A stretch of 64,000 nucleotides of DNA from positions 12,165,007 to 12,229,006 of the forward strand of contig JABAKD010000016.1 of the NCBI GenBank assembly GCA_012845835.1. Reading direction: 5' to 3'. The notes under the pieces were generated by a model. It saw nothing but the letters and a program-made list of their open reading frames with translations. It was not told the DNA's origin and did no database searches. Within the stretch, counting starts at the first letter, position 1. Every line of letters begins with the position of its first letter. Positions 1-12,036 of this stretch are shown here, one piece after another. This DNA comes from Undaria pinnatifida. Lineage: Eukaryota > Sar > Phaeophyceae > Laminariales > Alariaceae. The position numbers and the translations under genes were made by a program.

Positions 1-60
1 TAAATGTATGTAACACACTTCGACAAAATATTCGATCTCACAGCTGGAGTGTATCTTAAT
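1..60 (-). repeat. R4 fragment at window edge
   Basis: The reverse complement shares the words actccagctgtgagatcga and ttttgtcga with the R4 interior at 11320-11370. Confidence 0.6.
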
Positions 61-102
61 TTTTAAAATATATAGACTATAATACACGATAGCTTTTTTT
101 TT

Positions 103-230
103 AGAGCCATCCTACGCTAAGGGTGCAGCATAACTTTCTAAGAATTTTTTGGGCTCTCGTAACACAAGGAGCTCAGCATTTCGCCCGAAAGGTTACTTCA
201 AGGGCGTTCGTTCGCGCGATACCGGTGGTT
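103..230. repeat. Short dispersed repeat
   Basis: Shares gagccatcc.acg..aagggtgcagca and the following (c)gttcgttcgc words with 2530-2710, next to an R1 copy in both places. Confidence 0.5.
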
Positions 231-297
231 CCTCACTTGAGCGGTGGTGAAAAAAAAAAATGCGATTTAGCCAAAATAAGGTATACTGCCATGTTCG

Positions 298-590
298 ACG
301 CGTGCTACGATAGAGGTGCACCACTTTTTTTCCTGAGGTTTTCCTCAATTTGGGAGCTTAAGACCTCTCCCCCCCAAAAAAAAAATGGAGAAAAACGACA
401 CAAAACTGGTTTCTTCATCCCGGATGAAAAAAATCCCCGAGGGCCTAGGTGTTACACACAACGAGAATCTCGCGGCAACAAAAGAAAATGGTTTATATTT
501 TTTCCGATGATGTTGTGTTAAGGAGCCTCGTCATTCAGAAAAAACTTTCGCCAAAAAAAGGTATACCTTAATACCTCTATTGTAGCACCG
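298..590 (-). mobile_element. R1 inverted-repeat element, complete
   Basis: Ends are inverted versions of GCGTGCTACGATAGAGGT. The interior, read on the minus strand, holds the R1 landmarks ttttggcgaaa, ctgaatgacg.ggctcctta, cctaggcc and tcatccgggat. It keeps the empty TTAA site (about 358-361) where R2 is inserted in other copies. No coding capacity. Confidence 0.8.
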
Positions 591-1634
591 TGTCGTTGGG
601 GGCCCACTAGTAAGTACGATACGAACAGATAACAGATAACTAACCCTGACAACAATAAGTAATGGTATTATTGCCTCTGTCTGGGAGCCTAGCAACGCAT
701 TTTATATGATCTAGGATGCGAAGACATGGTACAACGGGGTTTCACTTGCCTTTGGAGGCGTGTGCATGCATGTAGGAATAAGGGGGTGGTGATATTGCGC
801 CATTCGTGCATGGAAACTTTTCAGTTATGTCAGCGGCTGGTTGCATTATTACAAGGAGGTTCAGCGAGACGAGTGAGTGGCCAACGTGGAACCTGCCTAT
901 TAATAGTGCCTACCAATAGTAGTGTACTTTCCCCGTGTCGAACTTGAAAAATAGTCTTCCCGGTATCCCCAGGAAATGAATCCGCTTCGATCTTGACACG
1001 TCCGCCCGTATATATATCCAGCCGACCTGTTATCCCGCCGTTTCAGGGGGAGATAGTGTTATAAGGCTTAGTTTTGCAAGTGTGTGTGGCTGTGAGTCGG
1101 CACGACTTATTCGCCAAAACTACTGTAGATAGTAGTCGGGCTAATAGTCATATCCTGAAGGTGCCGACTATCCGACTTATTGGGTGTCCAGCACTTGCAG
1201 CAAGGATTATTGAACGTGGGCCGGGGCGCGGGACTAATACCCCACACTAGTTTCTTAACATTGGTCAGACAATCCCCGACAGTCGGAACTGCGCGGGCTT
1301 GTAGCTGAGACTGGCACACAACCTCACTCTCAGCAACCAACCAAGGAATTTTCTTCAAACACAAACAAAACACTATCGTCACGAAAAAAAGGTGTGCTAA
1401 GCTTTTTGAAAAAAAAACAACCTTCTGCTGCTTCAAAAATTATGTTCACCCGCGCACACGAGATGGACCACGCGGCAGAGCACTAAACGTGCTATTATTA
1501 CTTCACGTTGTTGTGCAGATCTAGAAAAAAGAAGGTAAAAACTCGCAGTATCGGACGAGCGACGCTTCAGCACAACAAGCCCACCCTCGACCGCCTGTGG
1601 GAAGTTTCCAAGAGAAGTTTGTAGGAAGCAAGGC

Positions 1635-1866
1635 ACGCGTGCTACGATAAAGGTAGCACTTTTCGTCTAAAATATTTTCTGAAAGAGGGGGCTCCTTGAT
1701 CCAAAATCGTCGGAAAATAAATAAATAATAAGCCATTTTTTTGTGCATGATCCTCGTTGCATAATACCTATAGACCATGCATCGGATTTTTCCTCCCGTA
1801 CATGCGGTGGTAGCAGTTTTATTTTTCTCCAAGAAACTAGTTTTTGGGCGAGGGACATGTCTTAAC
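1635..1866 (+). mobile_element. R1 element, 3' end missing
   Basis: Starts gcacgcgtgctacgataaag and keeps the R1 interior to gggcgagggacatgtcttaa. The far inverted end is absent and the sequence runs into a tandem duplication. Confidence 0.75.
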
Positions 1867-2062
1867 ATTAAGTTATATATATAGGGATGGAGAGACACAG
1901 AGTGTCTTCTGCAGGTGTCTGCTTATTTTGAGCAGGTCCTCGGCTAGTAATCACATTCGCCATTTCTTAAGTTATATAGGGGTGCCCAGGGAGACACAAA
2001 GTGTCTCCAGCAGGCCCGCCTGTTGAGCGGGTCCTCGGTGAATACTCACACTCTTAGCCGTA
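1866..2062. repeat. Tandem duplication, two ~100 bp units
   Basis: Both units contain taagttatata, gagacaca.agtgtct, and gagc.ggtcctcgg followed by atcacatt or actcacact. Confidence 0.75.
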
Positions 2063-2197
2063 CGTAGTAGAGAACAGAAGAAGCGTTATGATCTCCACAG
2101 AGCCCCGGATAGCAACTGAGAACCGAGGCGCATGCCTCGGTTTCATTTCCTGACTACCCGGGGCCGGGCGAACAGATATAACGCCAATCTATCTGAC

Positions 2198-2487
2198 GCG
2201 TGCGCTACGATATATGGGTAGGTGTAGCACTTTCCGCCTGAAATGTTTTCTGAATATGACGGGGCTTCTTAACGCCAAATCGTCCGAAATAGGCCATTTT
2301 TTTTGCATGATTCTTCTCGTAGTGTACTTGGACCCAGATGGGATTTTTCATCCGGGATCATCTAGCAGTTTTGGATTTTTCATCCGGGATCAAATCAGTT
2401 TTTGGGTTAAGAAGGACATGTTCTTATAACCTCCCAATTTGATAGGAGAACCTCAGAAAAAAAGTGCTGCACCTCTATTATCATACG
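2198..2487 (+). mobile_element. R1 element, complete
   Basis: From acgcgtgcgctacgatatat to cacctctattatcatacg. A ~30 bp word (ggatttttcatccgggatca) is duplicated inside. Confidence 0.78.
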
Positions 2488-2804
2488 AAAACGGCCAATT
2501 ACTACCCATCAAATCAGACATGTCTTAGCCTCGAGCCATCCCACGGTAAGGGTTGCAGTTGTTGGATTTGTAACTAATATTATATACGAGCCATCCCACG
2601 GTGTAGGGGGTGCAGCATCAGTCCCATCACTCCTCTCCTCACATGAGGGACTCAATATCTCACCCGATACTACATGACTTCCCGAAGGCATTCGTTCGCA
2701 CAACCCGACTAAGCGCTTCTCCATGCCTTGTAATCCTAAAAAAATATATACTCGTCAAATAATTACTCACACTAATGACTAACCGGGGGGCAGTTCCTCA
2801 CGTG

Positions 2805-2955
2805 AAGAACTCAATCGCGGACATACGGTATACCTTTTTTTGGCGCAAAAAGTGCAACCCCTGCGCGGTGGGATGACTCCCTCCTAAAGCGAGGAACCCT
2901 CTTGAGGAAAAAAAAATGGTGCCCCTCTATCGTAGTGTAGCACGCGTCATTCTTG
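2805..2955. mobile_element. R1 end fragments
   Basis: Holds ggtatacctttttttggcgc near one side and gcccctctatcgtag..tagcacgcgtc at the other; most of the interior is lost. Confidence 0.55.
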
Positions 2956-5900
2956 TTCTTTCTGTAACATGTCATGTGGAGCATGATCATCTAGGAGTCA
3001 GAGAAGAGTATTACTTTAAAGTAATAGTAGTAGACTGTCTACAGGCGCTATCAACCGTTTTATCGAGGCTGAGCCAAGCCGTACGTACACGATATTCTGT
3101 TCCTCGTGTGTGGTTTATGTTTGCCGTACGTAGCTTACAACACGTATTTTGTACAAGTCTTTTGCGTTCATTTGATTAAAGGGTCCGCAGTGTTTTAAGC
3201 CAGTTCTTAATCGGACGGACGGACAGAAGGACCGACGGATGGACACACACACATCGCCCCGGACTTTCCTCCGCCACAGACACTCAGCCTACGGGGCAGA
3301 CCACGCATCCCACCTCTTCTTGCTGTCAACGTTGAAAACACATCATCATGCTCTTAACATTGAAAATGTTCCACACACATCTGACAGATCACCACCTAGC
3401 GATTTAGATCACCTAGATGATAATATATCTGTCTCGGTATGTTACATTGCGCAGGATCTGTCTGTATCTAGCACACATCATATCCAACCCGGGACACACG
3501 TGCTAGGTCGTCATGCAGAGATCACCCCCTCCCCCCCCCCGCCGTCAAAAGTTGTTAACTGCTGTTATCCCACGCGGTAGGGGTTGGCTTTTTGGACCCC
3601 AAACGTTTCTGATAATGCCACGGTTCAGCTCCCTCAAGGGAGGTAACACTACCGTTTAGTCTTGACACTTGTACGAGAGCATCTTCTGTGTTTTAGGACT
3701 GTAGCGCAAAGACGTGAGGGTCGACTTGCGCGAGCGAATGCCTTTCAAGTCTTGTTTCGTGTGATGGAGATTATATTACTCCCATCCTGTTGGGAGCTCA
3801 GAAAATTCTTAGAATCTGCCGCACGCACCCCAACCAAGCGTGGGATGACCCCGCAATATCCATATGATTTCGACCATGCACATCATCTCTCTACAGACCA
3901 GGCATCTATCTGCCCTGCAATGCACACATAGTCTATATATACCATTGAACGGGATCTGATCTGACCTGTCCTGTAGTTCACATGTATGTGTAGCGTTCAT
4001 CACGGAGGAGGGGAGGGGCGATTACAATCCGAATCAGACATAAAACATATATATGAGTTAAACTTCAGGTGGTTGGTGTCCGGCGTCCCGTTTTGCCAAA
4101 TTAACCATCCTCCGAGGATTTGCGGTAGACGGCGACAAAACAAGGGACCTCTCCCTACCCTAAAACTAGAACCCTACCCTACCCTACCCGACCAAAAAAA
4201 AGAAAGAAAAAAAACCTTGACACCAATACAAACGCGCAAAAGACCACAAAACACAGCATTTAACGCACCACACAATAGTCGCAGTCCACTGACGATTTCG
4301 ATGCAGCGGCCCTGACCTCTCCTGCCCGTACGGATAAGACGAGAATTTTTCCGTTACACCGGGCGCGAAAAAAAAAAACGCGCGGCAGGCGCAAAGAGAA
4401 CAGGCGGCACGCAGGATACGCGGGGGCCGCGCGCGCCAAACCTCTATAAAAAAAAGACTTGAGATGAAGAGAGAAGACAAGAAAACAAAAAACGCAGACG
4501 CCAAACATTTGCAAGGAAGGGCTTGTTGACTAGGATATATACTCCAGGGGTACCCATGTACCACATCTGATGAGTTAGGTAATACTCGGGCATGTCTGTA
4601 CGTACCCACCCGCGGGTGCCCACCCTTGAGCATATATATACCCTGCCATAACATACCTTTGAAACATTGATGGTGCTTATGCGCTCCGTGTGCTCCCGCG
4701 TCATGGACGTAAAATTAAACAAAAAAAACAGACGACGCGGGAGAAAAACCACACGCTTTGTTACGCATTGCCCTGTCCACGCTGTACCTCTTGGGCCACT
4801 CGCGCATTAGCTCCCCCCCCCCCTCCCCCTTCTATCTCCCCATTCGGACTAGACCTAGCTCTGGTCTGGCCGAAGCACGCACAAGGCGATAGCTCCGGCT
4901 GAACAGAGACCTATACGCTGCCAACCTCCTGAATCCAAAGCTTTCGAAACCAAACGCCTTCGATTTCAACAGCTTCCGAAATCAAAAAGCTTTCCAAAAT
5001 CAAAAAGCATCGCCACCTCTTTTTTAATAAAACCCCGAAAGGCTTGACGTACAAGCGAAAGCGGGGGCAAAAAAAAGGAGCCCAGAAAAAAATGATCCAG
5101 CTGCCGCTGCTCTTCGTTTCTACCGCGATGGCCGACATGACCCGACCTGACTTTCGATTTACGTATCATATACGGCGGTATCGTAACTTTTGGCGCGTCA
5201 AAAAAAAAAGGAGCACACGTGACACGGGAACGGCCCGTCCCTGTCCCCCCCCTGACACTGACGCGCATGCGTGGTATCATACGTACGGAATGGGTGACTT
5301 TCATCTCACAACTTCGAGGCTCCACCAAGTTACGACAGCAAGGCAAAGCCATAGCATGCACCCTAGTTTACATGGCCAAAAGGACAGGGAGAGGTCCTCG
5401 CCGAACAGTACTCTCCACACGCCCCCTCCCCCCCTCACTCATTCCTGCGCGTGACGAGCTCCACTTCTTACGTCGTGCCCCCCCCCCTCCCCTCTCGCAT
5501 CCCTAACGCCTCAACTTCCAGCAGCAAAAACGAAACAAAAACAACCAACAACACGCAGAAGACCCCCATCACAAAAATGCTCCCCTCCGCACCGCCCTGC
5601 GCGCACTACTCTCTACTTTACTACGCCTTCTAGCCGCTTGTCACGCCAGCGTCAGGCAGGCCTTGCTACCCGGTACATATAATACACCCTTCCGGTGGAG
5701 ATATACCAGGTACAGTACACCCCACGCCAGACATATTATATCCCCTTGTGGCAGATAAAAATATTAACCCGTTTTACGAAACCGAGCAACACCCGCCGGC
5801 GCTCCCAACATTTGCGTGCCAAGAGTTAGGCTCCGGTGGCGCCGACGAAAATGGCTCCGGCGTGTCGCCCACGTATCCCAACAGGTTTTCGAATGCCTTG

Positions 5901-6420
5901 GAGTACACCTAGCGATAAAAAAAAGAGGCGTTTGGGGGGTGAAGGGGGAGGGGGAAAATAAGGTGTGACACCCTTCAAAAATAATCATATACCGGGTATG
6001 TTTCTCAACACCCTGGAGCACGTGCATGGACGGCCAAAAACAAGCACACAAAAGGAGGCGTATGTTTGAAGGGAGGTGGGGAGAAGGCGTTCGTGAGGGG
6101 GAGTAGGCATTCGTGGCGGGGGGGGGGGGAGGCGTAAGACTCCAACAACAGGCTTTAGAACGCCATGGAGATATCTAGCTGCAAAAAACAAAAAAGCATG
6201 CAGCAGGCATTCATGGCGGTAAAGGGGAGAAGAAAAGTGTGAGACCACACGTCACTTCTTCCCCATACGTACTATAATCGAGTCAAGTTAAGAAGAGCCA
6301 TGAGCGCGTACCTGGTACATTAACACGACTATTTACCTACAGGGCAACGTTTGAGACAACCAGACGACTGCTAGGGGACAAAAAGCGAATGAGACACCAA
6401 ACTACAACGACGGAAATAAA
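2955..6420. other. Intergenic, no gene recognised
   Basis: No ORF here shows a recognisable product. Visible are AT-rich and poly-A/poly-C runs, a degenerate CCCTA array (about 4154-4190), small pyrimidine-rich stretches (4800-4845, 5420-5500) and a G-rich degenerate repeat at 5930-6130. Confidence 0.6.
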
Positions 6421-6424
6421 CCAC

Positions 6425-6800
6425 CCGTGCTTGCTCTACGCTTTCCAACATGGTTGTTAGCTTCTGCACCTCCGTCTTCATACCATAACCAAGTACAATC
6501 GAGTCCCCAAAACGCCCCAGTAACAAGAGCTACGAGTAAGGCAACATGTCTTGTCACATATCAGGCATACGAAGGGCGACCCAACCCGGGGCTGCTATAT
6601 TGAAGACGAACGAATCGACGAATCGAGACATCCAACCACAACGACCGGCCTGAATAACACAAAAATCATTTGTACCTGCTTGCTCTACGCTTTCCAACTC
6701 CGCAACAAAACGATCGTCCTAATTCACACAAAACATCTGCGCTTGCTTGCCCTCCGCTTTCCAACTCCGGTGCTAGTTCCAGCACCTCCGCTTCCATGCT
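6425..6800 (-). pseudogene. Diverged copies of the coiled-coil exon
   Basis: Read on the minus strand, 6425-6480 gives KTEVQKLTTMLESVEQA, 6740-6800 gives EAEVLELAPELESGGQA and 6670-6700 holds AELESVEQA. All resemble the exon at 7083-7163. They are separated by short intron-like stretches that also share words (for example accacaacgac). They look like duplicated exon remnants. Confidence 0.45.
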
Positions 6801-7082
6801 GTGTATCAAATGTATTACGCAGCTTGCAAAGATGAGTATCAACCCTAAATTTGTCGAACTACGTTGTTAGAATAATTTCATAAAAAATAACCAAGTCCCA
6901 AAACGGCTGAGTGACAAGAACCAAATACTAACTACCAGCGAGGCAACACCACTGCCACAAATACACCAAGCGACGACTACGACAACCAAAACATGACCAA
7001 ACAACTAACCACCACCTGACGAACGAATGACGAGCGAACTGGAACAGCGCACCAAAACCACCGACCGAAGCAACCCAATCAC

Positions 7083-7163
7083 CTGTGCTCGCTCTACGCT
7101 TTCCAACTCGGCCGTGAGCTTCTGCACCTCTGCCTCCACCTTCTGCAGGGTTGTCTCCGACAT
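7083..7163 (-). CDS. Possible first exon encoding a short coiled coil
   Basis: ATG at 7163 opens 27 codons, MSETTLQKVEAEVQKLTAEL then ESVERAQ, and meets a donor GTGATT in phase 0. Hydrophobic residues L6, V9, V13, L16, L20 and V23 fall 3-4-3-4-3 apart, a perfect heptad. Related sequence recurs at 6425-6480, 6670-6700 and 6740-6800. A GGGT-rich array lies just upstream. No further exon is visible, so it may be a gene fragment. Confidence 0.4.
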
Positions 7164-7199
7164 CGCACCGCCGCTTCAAACAGGGCGCTCCTCTGTTAT

Positions 7200-7422
7200 C
7201 ACAAGACACCACATACAAGGGTGGGTGGGAGGGTTGGTGGGTTGGGTGGGTGGGTGGGTGGGTGGGTGGGTGGAATGGGTGGGTTAGGTGGGTGCGTAGG
7301 TGGGTGGGTGGGTTGGTGGGTGGGGTGGGTGGGTTGGGTGCGTGGGTGGGCAGGTTGGGTGCGTGGGCGGGTGGGGTGCGTGGGTGCGTGGGTGGGTGGG
7401 TGGGTGGGTGGACGAGAGGCAG
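7200..7422 (+). repeat. GGGT-rich minisatellite
   Basis: About 220 bp of GGGT, GGGTT and GGGTGCGT words on the plus strand, with enough G runs to form quadruplexes. ORFs across it are compositional artefacts. Confidence 0.9.
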
Positions 7423-7854
7423 CGCGGAACGAACGATCGATGGCGGAGCGGCTGAAACTTCTAGGCTTGTTGGCTATTGTAGGGCTAGCCCTAAACGCAG
7501 GACGGACTAGCCAAAAACAAACAAACTACCAGGTACCAGTCGTTGGTGGCCCATTTTAATTTTACACGTCGACCCAGACTAACCCGACCATGGCCCTGCC
7601 CTGAACTCTATTATAAACCCAAACGCCAACAGTTTAGGCGGTTCAAGGTTTACGGCTGGGGCAGCCAGTCGTCGCGCGGCTCCACATCGTGTGTAGTTGT
7701 AAAAAAAAAAAAAACGGCGGGCGTTTTTGCCAAGCCTCAACCAATCAGATCAAAGACGACCGGCAGGAAGTTTTCGCCTCGTACATACCCGTCCTGCATT
7801 CAGGGCTAGACGCTATACACATAGCACCGCAAGGTAAAGTCATCGATGGTCGAC

Positions 7855-8585
7855 GCCTTGTTGGTTTCGATAGGGGTTTTATAAACTTTTCTCGGAAATG
7901 GCGGGGCATCTTAACGCCTTCATAACTGGAAACCTGTTTTTTTGGGGGGGGGACAAATTGCTTGGAATTAGTATAGAGGGGTTTTGCGGCTCTTGAGGGG
8001 TTTTACAAACTTTTCGGAAATGGCGGGGCACCTTAACGCCTTTACAGCTGGAAACCCGTTTTGGGGGAAAAATTACTTGGATTTAGTATAGAGAGAGGTT
8101 TTGCGGCTCCAAAGGGGTTATAAACTTTCTGTAAATGGCGGGGCACCCTGACGCATTTACAGCGGGAAACCCGTTTTTGGGGACAAATCACTTGGATCTA
8201 GTATAGAGAGGTGTTGCGGCTCTAAAGGAAGGGGCTATAAACTTTCTTGAAATGGTGGGGTACCTTAACGCCTTTACAGCTGGAAACCCGTTTTTTTTTG
8301 GGACAAATTACTTGGAACTTAGTATAGAGAGGGGTTTTGCGGCTCTACACGGGTTAGCTTAACCCCAAATAGCCCATTTTTTATTCTTTGTTTTGCACGA
8401 TCACTTTGATTTGTTTTTTGGATGCATGCCTAGGCCACTAGGCCACCAACGGGTTTCACTTTCATTTCTATTTTTTTTTTGAAAAATCAGTGTTTCGGGT
8501 GAGATATACCAACCATTGTTTTACCGAGCCACCACCCTCAGAAGGCAAAAACTATGGTTGGTGCACCTCTTGATGGTAGCATGTG
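7855..8585 (+). mobile_element. R1 element carrying R2, amplified into about four tandem units
   Basis: Each unit of about 115-120 bp joins an R1 piece (aactttt.ggaaatggcgggg.acctta) to an R2 copy (cgcctttacagctggaaacc ... ggctctaaagggg). After the last unit (about 8350) R1 sequence resumes (gcttaaccccaaatagccca) and ends near ttggtgcacctcttgatgg. This reads as R2 insertion in R1 followed by tandem amplification. Confidence 0.8.
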
Positions 8586-9192
8586 ACTGGCGGTTAAACA
8601 TAAAACGTAGGCTGGTGGGTAGTGCTAAATAGCCAATGGCGACCCAGTCTTCGGACCCCGACGAAGCAGCCAGATAACCCAAAAAATGCCGTGCTTACCA
8701 ACCGTCTGTAACAGTGCGAGCGCGCAGTAGTACGACAAGCCATTAGTCTCCTGCTGGGCGTGCTGCGCGTGTACTGTATAACTCCTTGAACTATATCATA
8801 GTTTGGGCATTGCTGTGTCAAATCCCCTACCCGCTAGTCCAGCAACGCGACTTTGTTGATGTGGCTAATACTGCTGTAATCGCCTTTTCTCGTTTTTTTT
8901 TTTCTCCTTTTCCCTTTCTCTCCTTCGGGTCACAAAAAAAAGGTTGTACTTAGTATACCATGATAACAGCCGTGGGGGCTGCTCAGCGTGAAGTGGAAGG
9001 CGCGTCAAGGTGGTGTCACGTTTGATCCCTCCTGTGTCGTGTCAAGAGCCACCACACCCTGACCGACAAACGGCGCATATTGCTCGAGCCAACGTAGAAC
9101 CGAGAACAACATTTTGTGCAGAAGAAAGCCCCCCGGGGGCTAGCACTATCCCGCCAATGGCAAAAGAGCAGCCTCAACCACGAGCAAAAAAA

Positions 9193-9532
9193 AGACGCGT
9201 GCTACGACAGAGGCAAATAACTTTTCGTCAGATTCTCTGAATGACGGGAGCTCCTTCACCCAAAATGGTGGGAATAGCCCATTATTTTTGCATCATTCTC
9301 GTCCTATACCTAGGCCGTGGGATGTTTCGTCCGGTCAGCAGTTTTGTTTCTCCTCAAATCGGTTTTGGGAGAGGTCTTAACCCCTTCAAAGCCCCCAAGC
9401 CCCTCCTTATACTAATTCCAAGTGACTTTGTCCCCCAAAAGGGGTTCCGGCTGTAAAGGTCTCAAGTTCCCAAATTGAGGGGTAATATTAGAAAAAAAGG
9501 GGATGACCTCTATCGTAGCACGCGTCACAACC
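9193..9532 (+). mobile_element. R1 element with nested R2
   Basis: Inverted ends are acgcgtgctacgacagagg and cctctatcgtagcacgcgt. R2 occupies 9381-9461 after TTAA 9377-9380, with TCAA 9462-9465 as the diverged second copy. Flanking R1 sequence (gttcccaaattgagg) resumes immediately. Confidence 0.85.
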
Positions 9533-9799
9533 TGAACGATCACGAGCACGTACTCGGCGGCAAACCAGGAAACCGCCCGGTAGGGAGGGCCGTTTCCACG
9601 GGGCTGATGGCGCATGAACGGATGGGCGCCTGATGAGTCGCCGTCGACGCACACCGCGCGCCGTGCCCAAGGCGACGCCGCTTGGACCCAGTGATCAGCG
9701 ACGGCCACGGCCGCAGATTTGCAGCATTCGGTCGCTTTTAGATGTCGTTCGACACCCCCCGCCATCTCATGCAAAAACCCTATAGTTTCTACCGTGAAT

Positions 9800-9801
9800 C
9801 C

Positions 9802-9838
<37 letters not shown>

Positions 9839-9839
9839 C
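9800..9839 (+). repeat. (GTT)n microsatellite
   Basis: About twelve perfect GTT triplets. Confidence 0.95.
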
Positions 9840-10269
9840 TCACATTACCTCGCATAATCAAGTCCGTGGTCACAGGACAGGCTCCAGTCACTCTGGAGCT
9901 GAGGAATACCCCAGGGAAAACACACACACAACCCAAGGTGGTACACGCATGTATCACAGCTGACGCAATTCATGCCTCCACCAGAAATATATAAAAGTGA
10001 ATCCTAAAACCACACGAGTAGCAGGCGGCCCACTCTTTCTGGTGATGGACATCGGATATCGAACAAAAAAAAACTTTGATCCATACGTTATCCGCTTGCA
10101 GGTTTACACGTGCATGGGCCATTATACCCCGACGGTCCTTGTGTTCAGCATGGTGCGGTAGGGTGGGTAAGTAGACTAAGCTGTAAGCTCGTCTGTGCTG
10201 GTCGGTGAACAGTTACTTGCGCGGTCTCTCGCGCGGTGGGTAATTTTGTTTCTAGAGTTTCCAAGAACT

Positions 10270-11065
10270 TTCCCCCGCTCTTCCGCTTGCGACACACCCG
10301 TAGCTTGAAGCGAACCACGTCCGCGTCCCGAAGAGGAACCTTGTAGGCAAACTGCAGTAGTTTAAACTCGTTGTAGACTAAACTATAAAATCATCCGCCG
10401 GAGGATAAAAAAAAATAAAAAAAATAAACTATAAACTTGTTTGCGCTGGCTATATAGTCGGTGCGGTGTTACTCAGTTGCCCGACTACTTGGGCCGTGGT
10501 TATTATTAAATATTAATAGTTGTTTTTCCTTGAGTTTGAGTTTTTTAGTTCTACCTGGTATGTATAGATCATACACCGGTATGAACCACGTCCCGAAGAG
10601 GAACCTTGTAGGCACACTGCAGCAGTATAAACCCGTTGTAGACCAAAACTACAAACTCGTTTGCGCTGGCTATATAGTCGGTGCGGTGCTACTTAGTAGC
10701 CCGACTACTTGGGCGGTGGTTATTAGTTGTTTTCCTTCAGTTTGAGTTTTTTATCCTCTACTTGGTATGTGTAGATCATGTACCGGTATATACGGACGCC
10801 TGTGTTTCCCCTTTTTGAACTTGCGACACCTCCGGTATTTCAGGGCAACCACATCCCGGAGGGGAACCTTATCGTATATGGACTAAGCTAAAAAATCGTT
10901 TGGGCTGGTCGGTGTTACCCTCCGGGTTACTTGCGGCGTGTGGCTTACTGTTTTTTCTTCGGTTTTTTCAGGAGTTATGTCCCCCTTTTCAACTTGTGAC
11001 ACCCCCGCGATTTCAAGCCAACCACGTCCCCCGAAGGGGGAGCCTGTACGGCATACAATCTGGCA
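10270..11065 (+). repeat. R3 tandem repeats, unit about 230 bp
   Basis: At least three diverged copies, each with accacgtcccgaagaggaac, an aactgcag word, tcgtttg.gctgg..... and a T-rich stretch. The pair at about 10430-10555 and 10655-10775 is the closest. Minus-strand copies occur at 28000-28260. Confidence 0.8.
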
Positions 11066-11230
11066 GCATACTGCCTTTTTTACTGATGCTACGTTGCGTA
11101 TAATACTGCTGTAATGCTGCGCTTAGGACGATCTTGTACTCGAATCGCGACGGACGTCCCCGGCGAACATCGTCGACGAGTCATCGTCGTATGATCACAT
11201 GATGCTTTTCTTTTTCTTTTTTGTTTTTCT

Positions 11231-12036
11231 AATACTCCGGCGGATGGGGGAAACATAAAGCTTTAGCTCACCACACTGCCAGGAAATTTCATATATAGTA
11301 CTCCGAGTATATTATAAAAAAAAAATACACTCCAGCTGTGAGATCGAAGATTTTGTCGAAACTCATTTTTGCAAGTTGTGTGTGATGCTCCGATCGCGCG
11401 TATTACTGGGTGTGTGTCCTCATTAAGGACATAGGTCGGCGACTCCCCTTGCAACTACAGTGTAGCTATCAGGGTCAACAGGATGATGTTAGTCAGTCTG
11501 TGCGCGGAAACCATAAAACCCGTTTTCGAGGGGGACAAAATCTGGCAGCTGTGGAAGGAAATGCATCAGTTTATCAAGTGTATCCTGCAAGTTGTATAAC
11601 CGGTGAGGGGAGGGCGGAGTTTTTAACGGCGTGGGGGCCTGGGTTTGAACAAGAGGGAGTTATGTATGTCATGTTACCATTTAACTCAATTGTATTCGCA
11701 ATCCAAACACTAGCCTCAGTATTCTTCACTTCCGGCGGTAGCGACAGCGTGAGCTGGCCCTGTCCCTACCGGCGGGCACCGTTATCACATTTTTTTAGAA
11801 AAATGCAAACTCGACATACACACGCACCCGTATACAACGGCAGCTTGCGCTGCCGAGGTTGTAACGAAGACCACTGATAGGGACAGCTTACGCTATACCT
11901 ACAATGGGACCCGAAGGGTGCGCCAGCTAGCGTTGGGCTGCGAAAGCAACTGAGTTAAATCGACACACGACGTGTATGAACATACGTGGAAGTGTGGTGA
12001 GCTAAAGCTTTATTTTTCCCCATTCGCCGGAGGATG

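Noticed and set aside
4154-4190. Interstitial telomere repeat
   Set aside because: The CCCTA words are too few and irregular to claim a telomeric origin.
7151-7559. Long Gly/Trp/Val ORFs
   Set aside because: They are translations of the GGGT array and have no independent support.
9412-9957. 181-codon minus-strand ORF
   Set aside because: It spans an R1/R2 repeat and the GTT microsatellite, with no domain.
9719-9963. ORFs with Val or Cys runs
   Set aside because: They come from the (GTT)n microsatellite.
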